From CAYOPZ01 sp964406005 (GTDB lineage: Bacteria; Bacteroidota; Bacteroidia; Bacteroidales; SM23-62), in NCBI GenBank assembly GCA_964406005.1, contig CAYOPZ010000052.1:1-16845 (forward strand): a stretch of DNA of 16,845 nucleotides, read 5' to 3'. The translations under genes and the position numbers were made by a program. This document shows, one piece after another, positions 8,015 to 14,270 of the stretch; position 1 is the stretch's first letter; each line of letters starts with the position of its first letter. A model generated the notes under the pieces. The model worked only from the letters and a program-made list of their open reading frames with translations, ran no database searches and was not told where the DNA came from.

Positions 8015-8110
8015 GCAGATTATACTAAAAATAGAACAGCAGATTATACTAAATATAGTGCAACAGATTAAACTTAAAATAGTATAGCATATTATACTGA
8101 AAATCAGGAA
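8015..8110. repeat. Four tandem 24-bp repeats upstream of the Fic remnant
   Basis: Units start at 8015, 8039, 8063 and 8087 with an exact 24-bp period. The first 15 bases of units 1 and 2 are identical (GCAGATTATACTAAA), and these units differ at only three of 24 positions; units 3 and 4 are more diverged. Each unit contains a small inverted repeat: CTA/TAG in units 1 and 2, ACT/AGT in unit 3, CTGA/TCAG in unit 4. The last unit runs into the first Fic-coding segment. The phased palindromes suggest an operator array for a transcription factor, or iterons; which one is not known. Confidence 0.7.
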
Positions 8111-9132
8111 TCATGGCAACTCCTTGTCCGCTCCCCCAAAGCAAGCAATAATAAAATCAGCCTTATCCATGAGACTTCTTTTTTTGATTTGAAGTCATCA
8201 ATACCGCCAAAAGAAGAAATTGAAGAAAAGGAGGGATTATTTTTATTCTCAATTTCCAACTGATGCAAGAACTGCACTGGCGATGGTAAAAGATTCATCA
8301 GAAGTTCTTGCCAAACTTCTTAATGGAGGGCATAGTATTATAGCAGGACGACTTGCAGGTGCTTTTCGCAGTATAGGACGTGAGCGCATAGCAAACGAAA
8401 TCATTGCAGGAATGAATAGTGCCGATTACAGGGTACGCGAGAAGGATCCTTTTAAAGATAAAATAAGTTTAATATTAGACGCACGTGAATACTCGCCCTG
8501 TGTAAACAGAATCAAATTAATGTGGCAAAAGATGAGGAAGCCTGTTCTCGAAAAGTTTCCGGAAGCATTTGGATGCCATGGCCGCCCGGGGATACTGGCA
8601 GGCATTCCAGGCAGTTAAAATAAGTATTAAAGAAATTCTCGAGGGTAAAGATGCCGGAACCATTGCGGCAAACGATCATGGTAAATGGTATCGTGAATTA
8701 TTCTCGCCAAGTGTCACAGCAGGTATAATCAAACCGTCTGACCTGGCTGGTTACAGAAATGTCCCGGTATTTATCGGAGGTTCCAGGCACACACCTCCGG
8801 GCGCTGATGCCCTAAGAGATGCCGTGCCATCACTGTTCGATTTGTTAAAGGAAGAAACCGAGCCTTCAGTACGTGCTGTACTCGGACACTTCATCTTTGT
8901 ATATCTTCATCCATATAGGGATGGCAATGGAAGAATCGGCCGCTTTCTAATGAATACCATGTTGGCTTCGGGAGGATATCCATGGACGATTATTCCTTTA
9001 GAAAACCGGGATAAATATATGGAAGCCCTCGAAAGGGCAAGCGTCGACCAGGAAATATCCGTTTTCGTGGATTTTATCGCCGATCTTGTTAAAGAAGGTC
9101 TGAAAGATAAGGATGTAAAAACAGTTCCTTAG
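8099..9132 (+). pseudogene. Fic-domain protein (AMP transferase family), broken by frameshift and internal deletion
   Basis: Three pieces of one Fic protein are read in three successive frames. Piece 1 (about 8099-8260) reads WQLLVRSPKASNNKISLIHE and ends FLFSISN-stop at 8261; it has no start codon. Piece 2 (about 8262-8570) reads from TDARTALAMVKDSSEVL through GGHSIIAGRLAGAFRSIGRE to RKPVLEKFPEA. Piece 3 (8572-9129) reads from DAMAARGYWQAF through SVTAGIIKPSDLAGYRN to LGHFIFVYLHPYRDGNGRIG, with an intact HPxxDGNGRxxR motif. From memory of full-length relatives, roughly 50-60 residues are missing between pieces 2 and 3, including the SLSIEG-type inhibitory helix motif (S/T)xxxE(G/N). A short catalytic protein could still start at ATG 8578. 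Fic proteins transfer AMP or other groups to target proteins. As a whole gene it is dead. Confidence 0.82.
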
Positions 9133-9166
9133 CTGAAAAATATATCTCAAAGTCAACTGCTAAACC

Positions 9167-9190
9167 TGAATTTTACCCATGATTTGTTAC
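9167..9190 (+). repeat. Copy 2 of the 24-bp repeat flanking the ATPase-Fic segment
   Basis: This is the partner of 6665-6688 (21 of 24 identical, direct orientation). It overlaps the first of the TGATTTGTTACAAA repeats. Confidence 0.35.
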
Positions 9191-9226
9191 AAAATATCTA
9201 AAAAATATGCCTTGATTTGTTACAAA
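9180..9226. repeat. Two copies of a 14-bp direct repeat, each with an 11-bp palindrome
   Basis: TGATTTGTTACAAA occurs at 9180-9193 and again at 9213-9226, exactly 33 bp apart (about three helical turns). Each copy contains the perfect palindrome TTTGTTACAAA. They lie in the 184-bp gap between the 3' ends of the Fic remnant and the DUF4350 gene, where no promoter is expected. They could be protein-binding sites left from a lost gene, or the end of a mobile or repeated unit. Apart from these repeats I see nothing in the gap. Confidence 0.5.
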
Positions 9227-9316
9227 GAGGAAAAAAGACCGGCTTTCATCGGAGTTTACTTTAATGCTGTGGTTAGTTTACCCGGAAGTGCAGGCCCTGC
9301 GACACAACAACCGGGA

Positions 9317-10081
9317 TCAATCTTTCAGTAGAAACGCCAGGATCTCTTCCATAAAGACCCTGCTGTCCTTCCCCCAGAACCTGGAATCTTGCGGGCCGGA
9401 CCCGCTGAACCTTTCACCGTCGGGGCCTCCGAGGAGCAATCCTGCCATGGCGTCGCTCATTACGATGATCTTGCCGCCGGAAGGCAGGCGCACGTAGGCA
9501 CAATGAACGTAATCACCGTCATCGTAGACCCTGCTGACCACGGTTCCTCCTTTTATCGACCTTCCCCCGCTGTAGGGCAGCTCCCGTTTTTCGGCGCATA
9601 CTTCGCTTTTTTCAGCTATTGCACCGCAATTGTGCCGGGCGGGGATATCACCGGTCAGTTCAATATCAAAGGGCTTGAGAAAATCGTTTACGCCGGTAGC
9701 CTTCAAAGGCGTTCTGCTTTCTTCATCAAAAAGCAGTAACAGCGACCCTCCCGAATTCAGGAATTCGATGATCGCCTGTTTTTCATCCTCCTGAAAGGGT
9801 ATTGCCGGTAAAATCAGGATCAGTCCGTCTATATCCGACAAAACCTCATCGCTTAACGGTTCGTCATTCCGGATCAGGACTGCACCCGAATTCTCCGGAA
9901 GCATAGTCTTGTAAACGGCTGCAAAATTTTCGATCATCTCCGGGGCTGCCTGTATGTGATGGCCGTCAAATACAATTCTTTTACCGGTCTGGCAATTGCC
10001 TGTCAAATAAAAACCCGGTATACAAACCAGGGTTATAATCAGGATCATCCGTCCGGGAAAGGTGAACAATGTGTTTTTCAT
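9317..10081 (-). CDS. Secreted DUF4350/GATase-like protein
   Basis: The protein has 254 residues. A hydrophobic N-terminal segment (about 11-27, MILIITLVCIPGFYLTG) is a signal peptide or anchor. The body looks like the DUF4350 / IFT52-GldG-type glutamine-amidotransferase-like fold: KRIVFDGHH at the start, then a Rossmann-like strand DGLILILPA (residues of about 84-92), a helix ending AIIEFLNSGGSLLLLFDEES (about 103-122) and, near the C-terminus, SGGKIIVMSDA (about 205-215) followed by a final helix. No catalytic Cys-His pair typical of amidotransferases is evident, so it may be a binding domain. It starts 51 bp after the stop of the alpha/beta hydrolase and probably shares its mRNA. The fold assignment is from pattern only and is moderate in confidence. 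Confidence 0.62.
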   Translation of the reverse strand: MKNTLFTFPGRMILIITLVCIPGFYLTGNCQTGKRIVFDGHHIQAAPEMIENFAAVYKTMLPENSGAVLIRNDEPLSDEVLSDIDGLILILPAIPFQEDEKQAIIEFLNSGGSLLLLFDEESRTPLKATGVNDFLKPFDIELTGDIPARHNCGAIAEKSEVCAEKRELPYSGGRSIKGGTVVSRVYDDGDYVHCAYVRLPSGGKIIVMSDAMAGLLLGGPDGERFSGSGPQDSRFWGKDSRVFMEEILAFLLKD

Positions 10082-10132
10082 GATTTTCAGATTTGGGTTA
10101 TTTTGGTTACTGTATATATGAAATTTGACAAA

Positions 10133-11146
10133 TCAATTCGGAACAGATACATTTTCAATCACCTTCCTGATGGCTTCGACAACAATGCCGGGTTGTTCCA
10201 GCTGCACATAATGGCCGCTTTCCCCGGCCAGGATATGTTCGCTGTTTTCCGAAAGGTCCAGGAGGTCACGATGCAACTCGATCCAGATTTTCTCGAAGTT
10301 ATCTGCCATTTCCTCTGTTGGGAAAGAAGCCCTCCGGGATTCACCCGTACCTGTTATAACAATAAGGGGAATGCTGCCGAAAGAATCAATATGGCTGACT
10401 TCTTCGGCGATTTTCTGCGCATTCCGGGATTCTTCCTCGATGGCCGCAAAAGAAACCGGAAACAGTTTTTTTGTGATAATGTTAATCGAATCGTCGGCTG
10501 ATGTGCCTATGAATGAGAGATTCCTGGCCTGGTAGCGGATGATCCCGGTTTCATTTGCGAACCATTTAATCCATGAGGGGGATTCGTTGAATGCCATGTC
10601 CCCGAATACCTCCTTCATTCTTTCGAACTGTTCGGGATGCGATACATCCACAAAAACAACGCCGGCGGCCTCACCGGGGTATTTTTCCACAAACGAACGC
10701 AAGGTCAGGCCTGCAGCGGAGTGCCCCACCAATATAAAGGGACCCTCCTGCCCCGCCCCGGTCAACAGCGCATGTAATTCGACAGCCATAGCTTCTGCTG
10801 TCTTGGGGTTTTTACCCCTTTCGCTGAAAAGTATCCCCGCACGGTCGTATGAGGCCGTGGCATTGAACCGGGACACTTCATTCTGGACCTTGTCCCAGAC
10901 AAGCGAGCCTGCACCGTCAAAACCCGCTTCAAATACGACCAGGGGTCCGCCGGTCCCCTTGATGTTTATGTGGAGTCTATGGTCGCCGATATCGACGAGC
11001 CTTCCGCAAACCGGCATGCTTTTTCTAATATGGTAGCGTGTCACATGCTCGTAGACATAGCCGGATATTACAATCAATACCAGAATTACGGCGATGGCCG
11101 ATATCACCCTTACAATCCACCTGAACAATTTTTTCATGGTTTTCAT
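10133..11146 (-). CDS. Membrane-anchored alpha/beta hydrolase
   Basis: The 337-residue protein has one N-terminal membrane segment (about 9-30) with basic residues before it (MKTMKKLFR), so the hydrolase domain should face the periplasm. The domain shows VVFEAGFDGAG (oxyanion region, about 70-80), SYDRAGILFSERG (99-111), the nucleophile elbow GHSAAG with S143, and a C-terminal His in GESGHYVQLEQPG (H312). The elbow is GxSxA rather than GxSxG, a tolerated variant. The acid residue is not certain: the usual Asp after strand seven is not obvious near LIVITGTGES. The substrate is unknown; small esters or amides are typical of the family. A second in-frame ATG at 11137 is possible. It heads the unit with the DUF4350 gene and diverges from the HTH-like regulator across 123 bp. 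Confidence 0.85.
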   Translation of the reverse strand: MKTMKKLFRWIVRVISAIAVILVLIVISGYVYEHVTRYHIRKSMPVCGRLVDIGDHRLHINIKGTGGPLVVFEAGFDGAGSLVWDKVQNEVSRFNATASYDRAGILFSERGKNPKTAEAMAVELHALLTGAGQEGPFILVGHSAAGLTLRSFVEKYPGEAAGVVFVDVSHPEQFERMKEVFGDMAFNESPSWIKWFANETGIIRYQARNLSFIGTSADDSINIITKKLFPVSFAAIEEESRNAQKIAEEVSHIDSFGSIPLIVITGTGESRRASFPTEEMADNFEKIWIELHRDLLDLSENSEHILAGESGHYVQLEQPGIVVEAIRKVIENVSVPN

Positions 11147-11217
11147 ACGATTTGTGCCATCAAAATTGCCGGATTAAATTTGAAAATCCCGGTCAAATCC
11201 AGGTCATTTTTTATTCA

Positions 11218-11249
11218 TTTCAATGCAACCGGATATTTTGCTATTTTTG
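11218..11249 (+). promoter_or_regulatory. Bacteroidetes-type promoter of the membrane-tethered regulator
   Basis: TATTTTTG at 11242-11249 matches the -7 box TAnnTTTG and is identical to the box before the ATPase gene. TTTC at 11218-11221, with the same 20-bp spacing, is one base from the -33 box. The leader to ATG 11270 would be about 15 nt, which supports that start codon over longer in-frame extensions. Confidence 0.5.
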
Positions 11250-11269
11250 ACAATGCCCGGACTCAGAAG

Positions 11270-12577
11270 ATGAATTTTTTATCGGAACAGGATTTCATCG
11301 GCAAATGCAGGTCACTGATTGAAACCCGGCTGGAAAGTGTCACCGGCCGTGACTGGAAAAATCGTGATTTTGAATACCTTTCCGGGTTGATCTATGAGAA
11401 GACCCGCATCTCCGTCAGCATATCCACCCTGAAAAGGATCTGGCAGGACAAAAATCAGAGAATCCCGCATGTCTCGACCCTGAATGCCCTGGCCGGATTC
11501 CTGGATTATGACAGCTGGTATGATTTCAAGGAAAAGATAAAAAGCGAAATAAGCCCCGGCGCATCGGGCGGAGAGCGTACCAGAAACGGAAAGAGGCGCC
11601 GGAACCTGGTTGTAATTAATCTTTCAATTATCGGTATCCTTGTAGTTGTTTCCTTTTTATTGTTGAATCTTCGTAAGGATAAAACAAAAGGCCTGTCATT
11701 CAATCCCGGGGATATTGTATTTACTTACAGGAAAACAGCTTCGGCAGGGTTGCCCAATTCCACTGTTTTTTATTACGATATCTCCAGGGCTGATTTTGAC
11801 AGCGCTTTTATTCAACAGGATTGGGATAAAAGCAAAAGAGCCAGGATATCAAAAGAGGACCATTATCTTACCAGCATATATTACTACCCGAATTTCTATG
11901 ACGCGAAACTGATACTGAACGATTCGGTGGTCAGAACCGTCCCTGTAAACATTACAACCGAAAAATGGGTGGCTGTTTATTCGAAGGAATTTATGGGCAA
12001 TAATCCCATCTACCTGAAAAACATAGATGTAGTTAAAGATGACAGGCTTTTCGTATCGATAGACGACCTCGAACTCAATGCCATTGAGAATGACAAGGAT
12101 TTTTTCATGTCATTTTTTAATGTCAGGGATTTCGGAGAGGTATACTGTGATAATTTCATGCTCGAGTCCGAAATAAGGAATGATCCCAAAGAAGGAGGCC
12201 TGACATGCCAGCTGGCAGGTATTTCGGTTACAGGAGAAAAAGGATTTATGATAGCTACGTTTTCAGATCCCGGCTGCACTTCGATGCTGGAACTCAGTTT
12301 TGCCGATTATTACCTGAACGGATCCACTTCCGACCTGTCTGCATTCGGTACGGACCTTACGCAATGGCGTCATATAAAATATGAAGTGATCGATAAAACC
12401 GTGACCATCTTCATCGAACGGAAAGAGGTGTTCAGTTTCACTTACGGTAAAGATATCGGGAAACTGGTCGGAATCGGATACCATTTTTACGGATGCGGAT
12501 CGGCAAAATCCTCCAGGTTGTATGACGGGAACGGACAATTGATTTATGACGGCGGATTTGAAGAGGACAATGTGTGA
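11270..12577 (+). CDS. Membrane-tethered HTH-like regulator with extracytoplasmic sensor region
   Basis: The 435-residue protein has three parts. The N-terminal cytoplasmic region (about 5-90) reads FIGKCRSLIETRLESVTGRDW and STLKRIWQ..STLNALAGFLDYDSW, a pattern I know from Bacteroidota membrane regulators, where it is a helical, probably DNA-binding domain. A basic linker (RNGKRRRN) leads to one membrane helix (113-134). The large C-terminal part outside the membrane has a PKD-like first half (GDIVFTYRKTASAGLPNSTV) and a second half resembling concanavalin/LamG-like sugar-binding folds (TQWRHIKYEVIDKTVTIFIE). No enzyme motif is seen. It is therefore a single-protein signal transducer by inference. 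The open frame extends 5' of 11270, but upstream codons run through the divergent gene and the promoter sits at 11218-11249. Confidence 0.72.
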   Translation: MNFLSEQDFIGKCRSLIETRLESVTGRDWKNRDFEYLSGLIYEKTRISVSISTLKRIWQDKNQRIPHVSTLNALAGFLDYDSWYDFKEKIKSEISPGASGGERTRNGKRRRNLVVINLSIIGILVVVSFLLLNLRKDKTKGLSFNPGDIVFTYRKTASAGLPNSTVFYYDISRADFDSAFIQQDWDKSKRARISKEDHYLTSIYYYPNFYDAKLILNDSVVRTVPVNITTEKWVAVYSKEFMGNNPIYLKNIDVVKDDRLFVSIDDLELNAIENDKDFFMSFFNVRDFGEVYCDNFMLESEIRNDPKEGGLTCQLAGISVTGEKGFMIATFSDPGCTSMLELSFADYYLNGSTSDLSAFGTDLTQWRHIKYEVIDKTVTIFIERKEVFSFTYGKDIGKLVGIGYHFYGCGSAKSSRLYDGNGQLIYDGGFEEDNV

Positions 12578-12587
12578 AGTACTGGAT

Positions 12588-13517
12588 CTAAATATTCAGC
12601 CTTTCAAATCTTGATTCGACAACAGCAATATACTTTTCCTTCATTTCATCGGAAAGAAAGGAGTTATTGATTTCTTCGATCCAGCCGGGTTTTACATGAA
12701 AGATCTTATCTACTGTATTCGTGATTACTTTACCGGTCAATTCACATCTTTCTCCGCCAAAATATTCAATTAACATTTGTTTTGACAAATTTTTCTTCCT
12801 GCCTTTCAGGGTTAATGCCATTTCCTCGGATGCATTTTTCAGTTCGATTGTTGTATTTAGCAAATCATAGCAGGGTGAGATTTCAATTTTGCCATCTTGA
12901 TTGATGATGGAAAAGTTCTTAAGGTGCATATCCTCATTCCCCGTAACAAAGCAGAATAATACAAGCTTAAACAATTTTACTTTTTCTATGGCAGGAAAAG
13001 TGCAATACACATCAATAAGTTCAACTACCTTTTCCATACTGTAATTATACTTAGTGTCACGACTTAATCCTGCCAGTTGAGCAAAATCTTCAACGGGAAT
13101 TCTATCCTTCTGACCTTTCCTGTCGAATCTTTTGATGAAGTATGTCAGTGTCCTGTCCTTTGCCCATATCATACCATGAATTGGTACATCCAAATCTATT
13201 GATTTTGCCAATCGCATTGTAAGATCTTCATTCTCCGGCATTTGAGGATAAATATGGTGCTGAGGTTTGAGCAAATACCTCCCGTTCCTGTCTACAATAT
13301 CAAATTTTTCTTCTTTTATGTTTAATACAGCGCTGAGTTTTGGTTGTATCCCCTGTATGGACATTTTACTGCTTCGGTGGTATGCTTCCTTCCTTTGTTC
13401 CTCGGCAGTATATTCAAGCTGTTGGAGCCGGGACAGGCCAGATGACAGAAGTCTGAGTCCTTTTTCACTATATCCTTTATCTCCGCATGGCAAATATGTA
13501 ATCGGACATTTGTTCAT
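12588..13517 (-). CDS. hipT: HipA/HipT-like serine kinase toxin (split HipA, C-terminal kinase)
   Basis: This 309-residue protein is the kinase half of HipA, lacking the N-terminal domain, which is encoded by the gene just upstream. Motifs: the Gly-rich loop SIQGIQPKLSAVL with the likely autophosphorylated S53 (equivalent to HipA S150); ATP-binding lysine K84 in YLLKPQ; catalytic D196 and N201 in GNEDMHLKNF; metal-binding D218 in ISPCYDLL. The D196-D218 spacing matches HipA (D309-D332). HipA-type toxins phosphorylate aminoacyl-tRNA synthetases (GltX for HipA, TrpS for HipT). The loop is SIQ, with one serine, unlike the SIS of E. coli O127 HipT. Its ATG overlaps the upstream stop (ATGA), so translation is coupled. 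It ends 10 bp from the convergent regulator gene. The active-site residues are intact, so it is probably functional. Confidence 0.9.
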   Translation of the reverse strand: MNKCPITYLPCGDKGYSEKGLRLLSSGLSRLQQLEYTAEEQRKEAYHRSSKMSIQGIQPKLSAVLNIKEEKFDIVDRNGRYLLKPQHHIYPQMPENEDLTMRLAKSIDLDVPIHGMIWAKDRTLTYFIKRFDRKGQKDRIPVEDFAQLAGLSRDTKYNYSMEKVVELIDVYCTFPAIEKVKLFKLVLFCFVTGNEDMHLKNFSIINQDGKIEISPCYDLLNTTIELKNASEEMALTLKGRKKNLSKQMLIEYFGGERCELTGKVITNTVDKIFHVKPGWIEEINNSFLSDEMKEKYIAVVESRFERLNI

Positions 13518-13834
13518 TCAATGATCTCTTTTACCGTGACTGCGCCAACCATATCTTCCCCGACAGTAATCAATTGTGAGAATAGGTCGTTCCCGTCAAT
13601 TTTATTCAACTTCAATAAACCTTCCAACTGAATGCCCTCAGGAAGCAATCCTTCAAAAAACGGAGGGAATCCGGTAAACGTGAACTTTTTTTGGGATGGC
13701 AGCATTGTCCGGGATACTTCAAGCCCATCATACCCTTCGTTATATTCAAAGACATATTCAACACCTTTTTCTATTTCACTGAGAATGCCTGCTTCGGTTC
13801 CGTTTACAAACACTTTAGCTCTTCTCATTCTCAT
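13514..13834 (-). CDS. hipS: HipA N-terminal domain protein (HipS-like)
   Basis: This 106-residue protein matches the HipA N-terminal (Couple_hipA) domain alone: RRAKVFVNGTEAGILSEIEK at the start, then FPPFFEGLLPEG, and NDLFSQLITVGEDMVGAVTV near the end. In the HipBST system this separate small protein, not HipB, is the antitoxin that blocks the kinase; here the same role is inferred from order and size. The ATG at 13834 overlaps the end of hipB by 20 bp; a second in-frame ATG at 13828 is possible. The stop overlaps the kinase start by four bases. Confidence 0.85.
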   Translation of the reverse strand: MRMRRAKVFVNGTEAGILSEIEKGVEYVFEYNEGYDGLEVSRTMLPSQKKFTFTGFPPFFEGLLPEGIQLEGLLKLNKIDGNDLFSQLITVGEDMVGAVTVKEIIE

Positions 13835-14054
13835 TCATTTGATTATTGAGTAACGGACTTGTTAGTTGCATCTCGATATTAAGGACTTTCAGAATTTTCC
13901 TCAAAGTTTGGAGTTTAACAGTCTCTTTACCTTTTTCAATATCAAATACAACTGTTTTCCCGACTCCTGCCAACTCTGCCAATTGCAACTGAGTAAGTTT
14001 TGCAGCTTTTCGATGCATTTTAACCATTGCTGCCAATTCCATAGGTTCTGCCAT
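13815..14054 (-). CDS. hipB: HipB-like XRE/Cro HTH repressor of the split hip operon
   Basis: This 79-residue protein is a small XRE-family HTH repressor. The helix-turn-helix reads KLTQLQLAELAGVGKTVVFD, followed by IEKGKETVKLQTLRKILKVLNIEM, the standard pattern of HipB-type proteins. It binds DNA as a dimer, represses its own operon, and in HipBST helps hold the complex. I start it at ATG 14054 (MAEPMELAAMVK). A longer in-frame start at 14105 would encode residues across the operator repeats upstream of 14054 and is not needed for the domain. The last 20 bases overlap the HipS-like gene, so all three hip genes are one operon. Confidence 0.88.
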   Translation of the reverse strand: MAEPMELAAMVKMHRKAAKLTQLQLAELAGVGKTVVFDIEKGKETVKLQTLRKILKVLNIEMQLTSPLLNNQMNENEKS

Positions 14055-14073
14055 GTTTTTTACTGTTAAAGCG

Positions 14074-14145
14074 GTAAATTTAAGTAATCCATTTGTAACC
14101 ACCATGCTTTTTGCTTAAATTTACCGCCATAGAGGTAAATTTTCC
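14074..14145. promoter_or_regulatory. Three quasi-palindromic operators upstream of hipB
   Basis: Three 12-bp elements built on TAAATTT(A/T) are present: GGTAAATTTAAG (14074-14085, last base less fixed), CTTAAATTTACC (14114-14125) and GGTAAATTTTCC (14134-14145). Their centres lie at about 14078, 14119 and 14139, which is 41 and 20 bp apart, so all are on roughly the same helix face. The first two are arms of a perfect 14-bp inverted repeat (14071-14084 and 14114-14127). The natural reader is HipB, by analogy with HipB operators. The site spans the region 5' of hipB and may overlap its promoter, as TAAATTTA differs from TAnnTTTG by one base. Confidence 0.6.
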
Positions 14146-14237
14146 CCAAATGCCTGCGTATCATAATAGAATTAACAAAAATAACCGTTATGGCGGGAAA
14201 TCAGTAGAGATGCCTCCCCTGCCCCGCAAGCAACCAT

Positions 14238-14249
14238 TTTCAATTGAAA
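14238..14249. promoter_or_regulatory. 12-bp perfect palindrome upstream of the lipoprotein gene
   Basis: TTTCAATTGAAA lies 21 bp before ATG 14271. It could be an operator or part of the promoter region, but a 12-bp palindrome in A+T-rich DNA can arise by chance. No convincing TAnnTTTG box was seen nearby. Confidence 0.3.
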
Positions 14250-14270
14250 TTCATCATATAAAAAAAGATA

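Noticed and set aside
8015..8110. CRISPR-like array
   Set aside because: The repeats are contiguous 24-bp units with no unique spacers between them, and no cas genes are nearby.
8220..8618. Stand-alone 132-residue gene
   Set aside because: Its residues are the middle of a Fic protein; the first few (KKRRDYFYSQFP) and the last (after EAFG) are out-of-frame readings, so it is part of the pseudogene.
10970..11269. N-terminal extension of the membrane-tethered regulator
   Set aside because: It runs antisense through the hydrolase start and the intergenic promoter; ATG 11270 directly precedes the conserved domain.
14055..14105. Longer hipB start at 14105
   Set aside because: The extra codons lie in the operator region, and the HTH domain is complete from ATG 14054.
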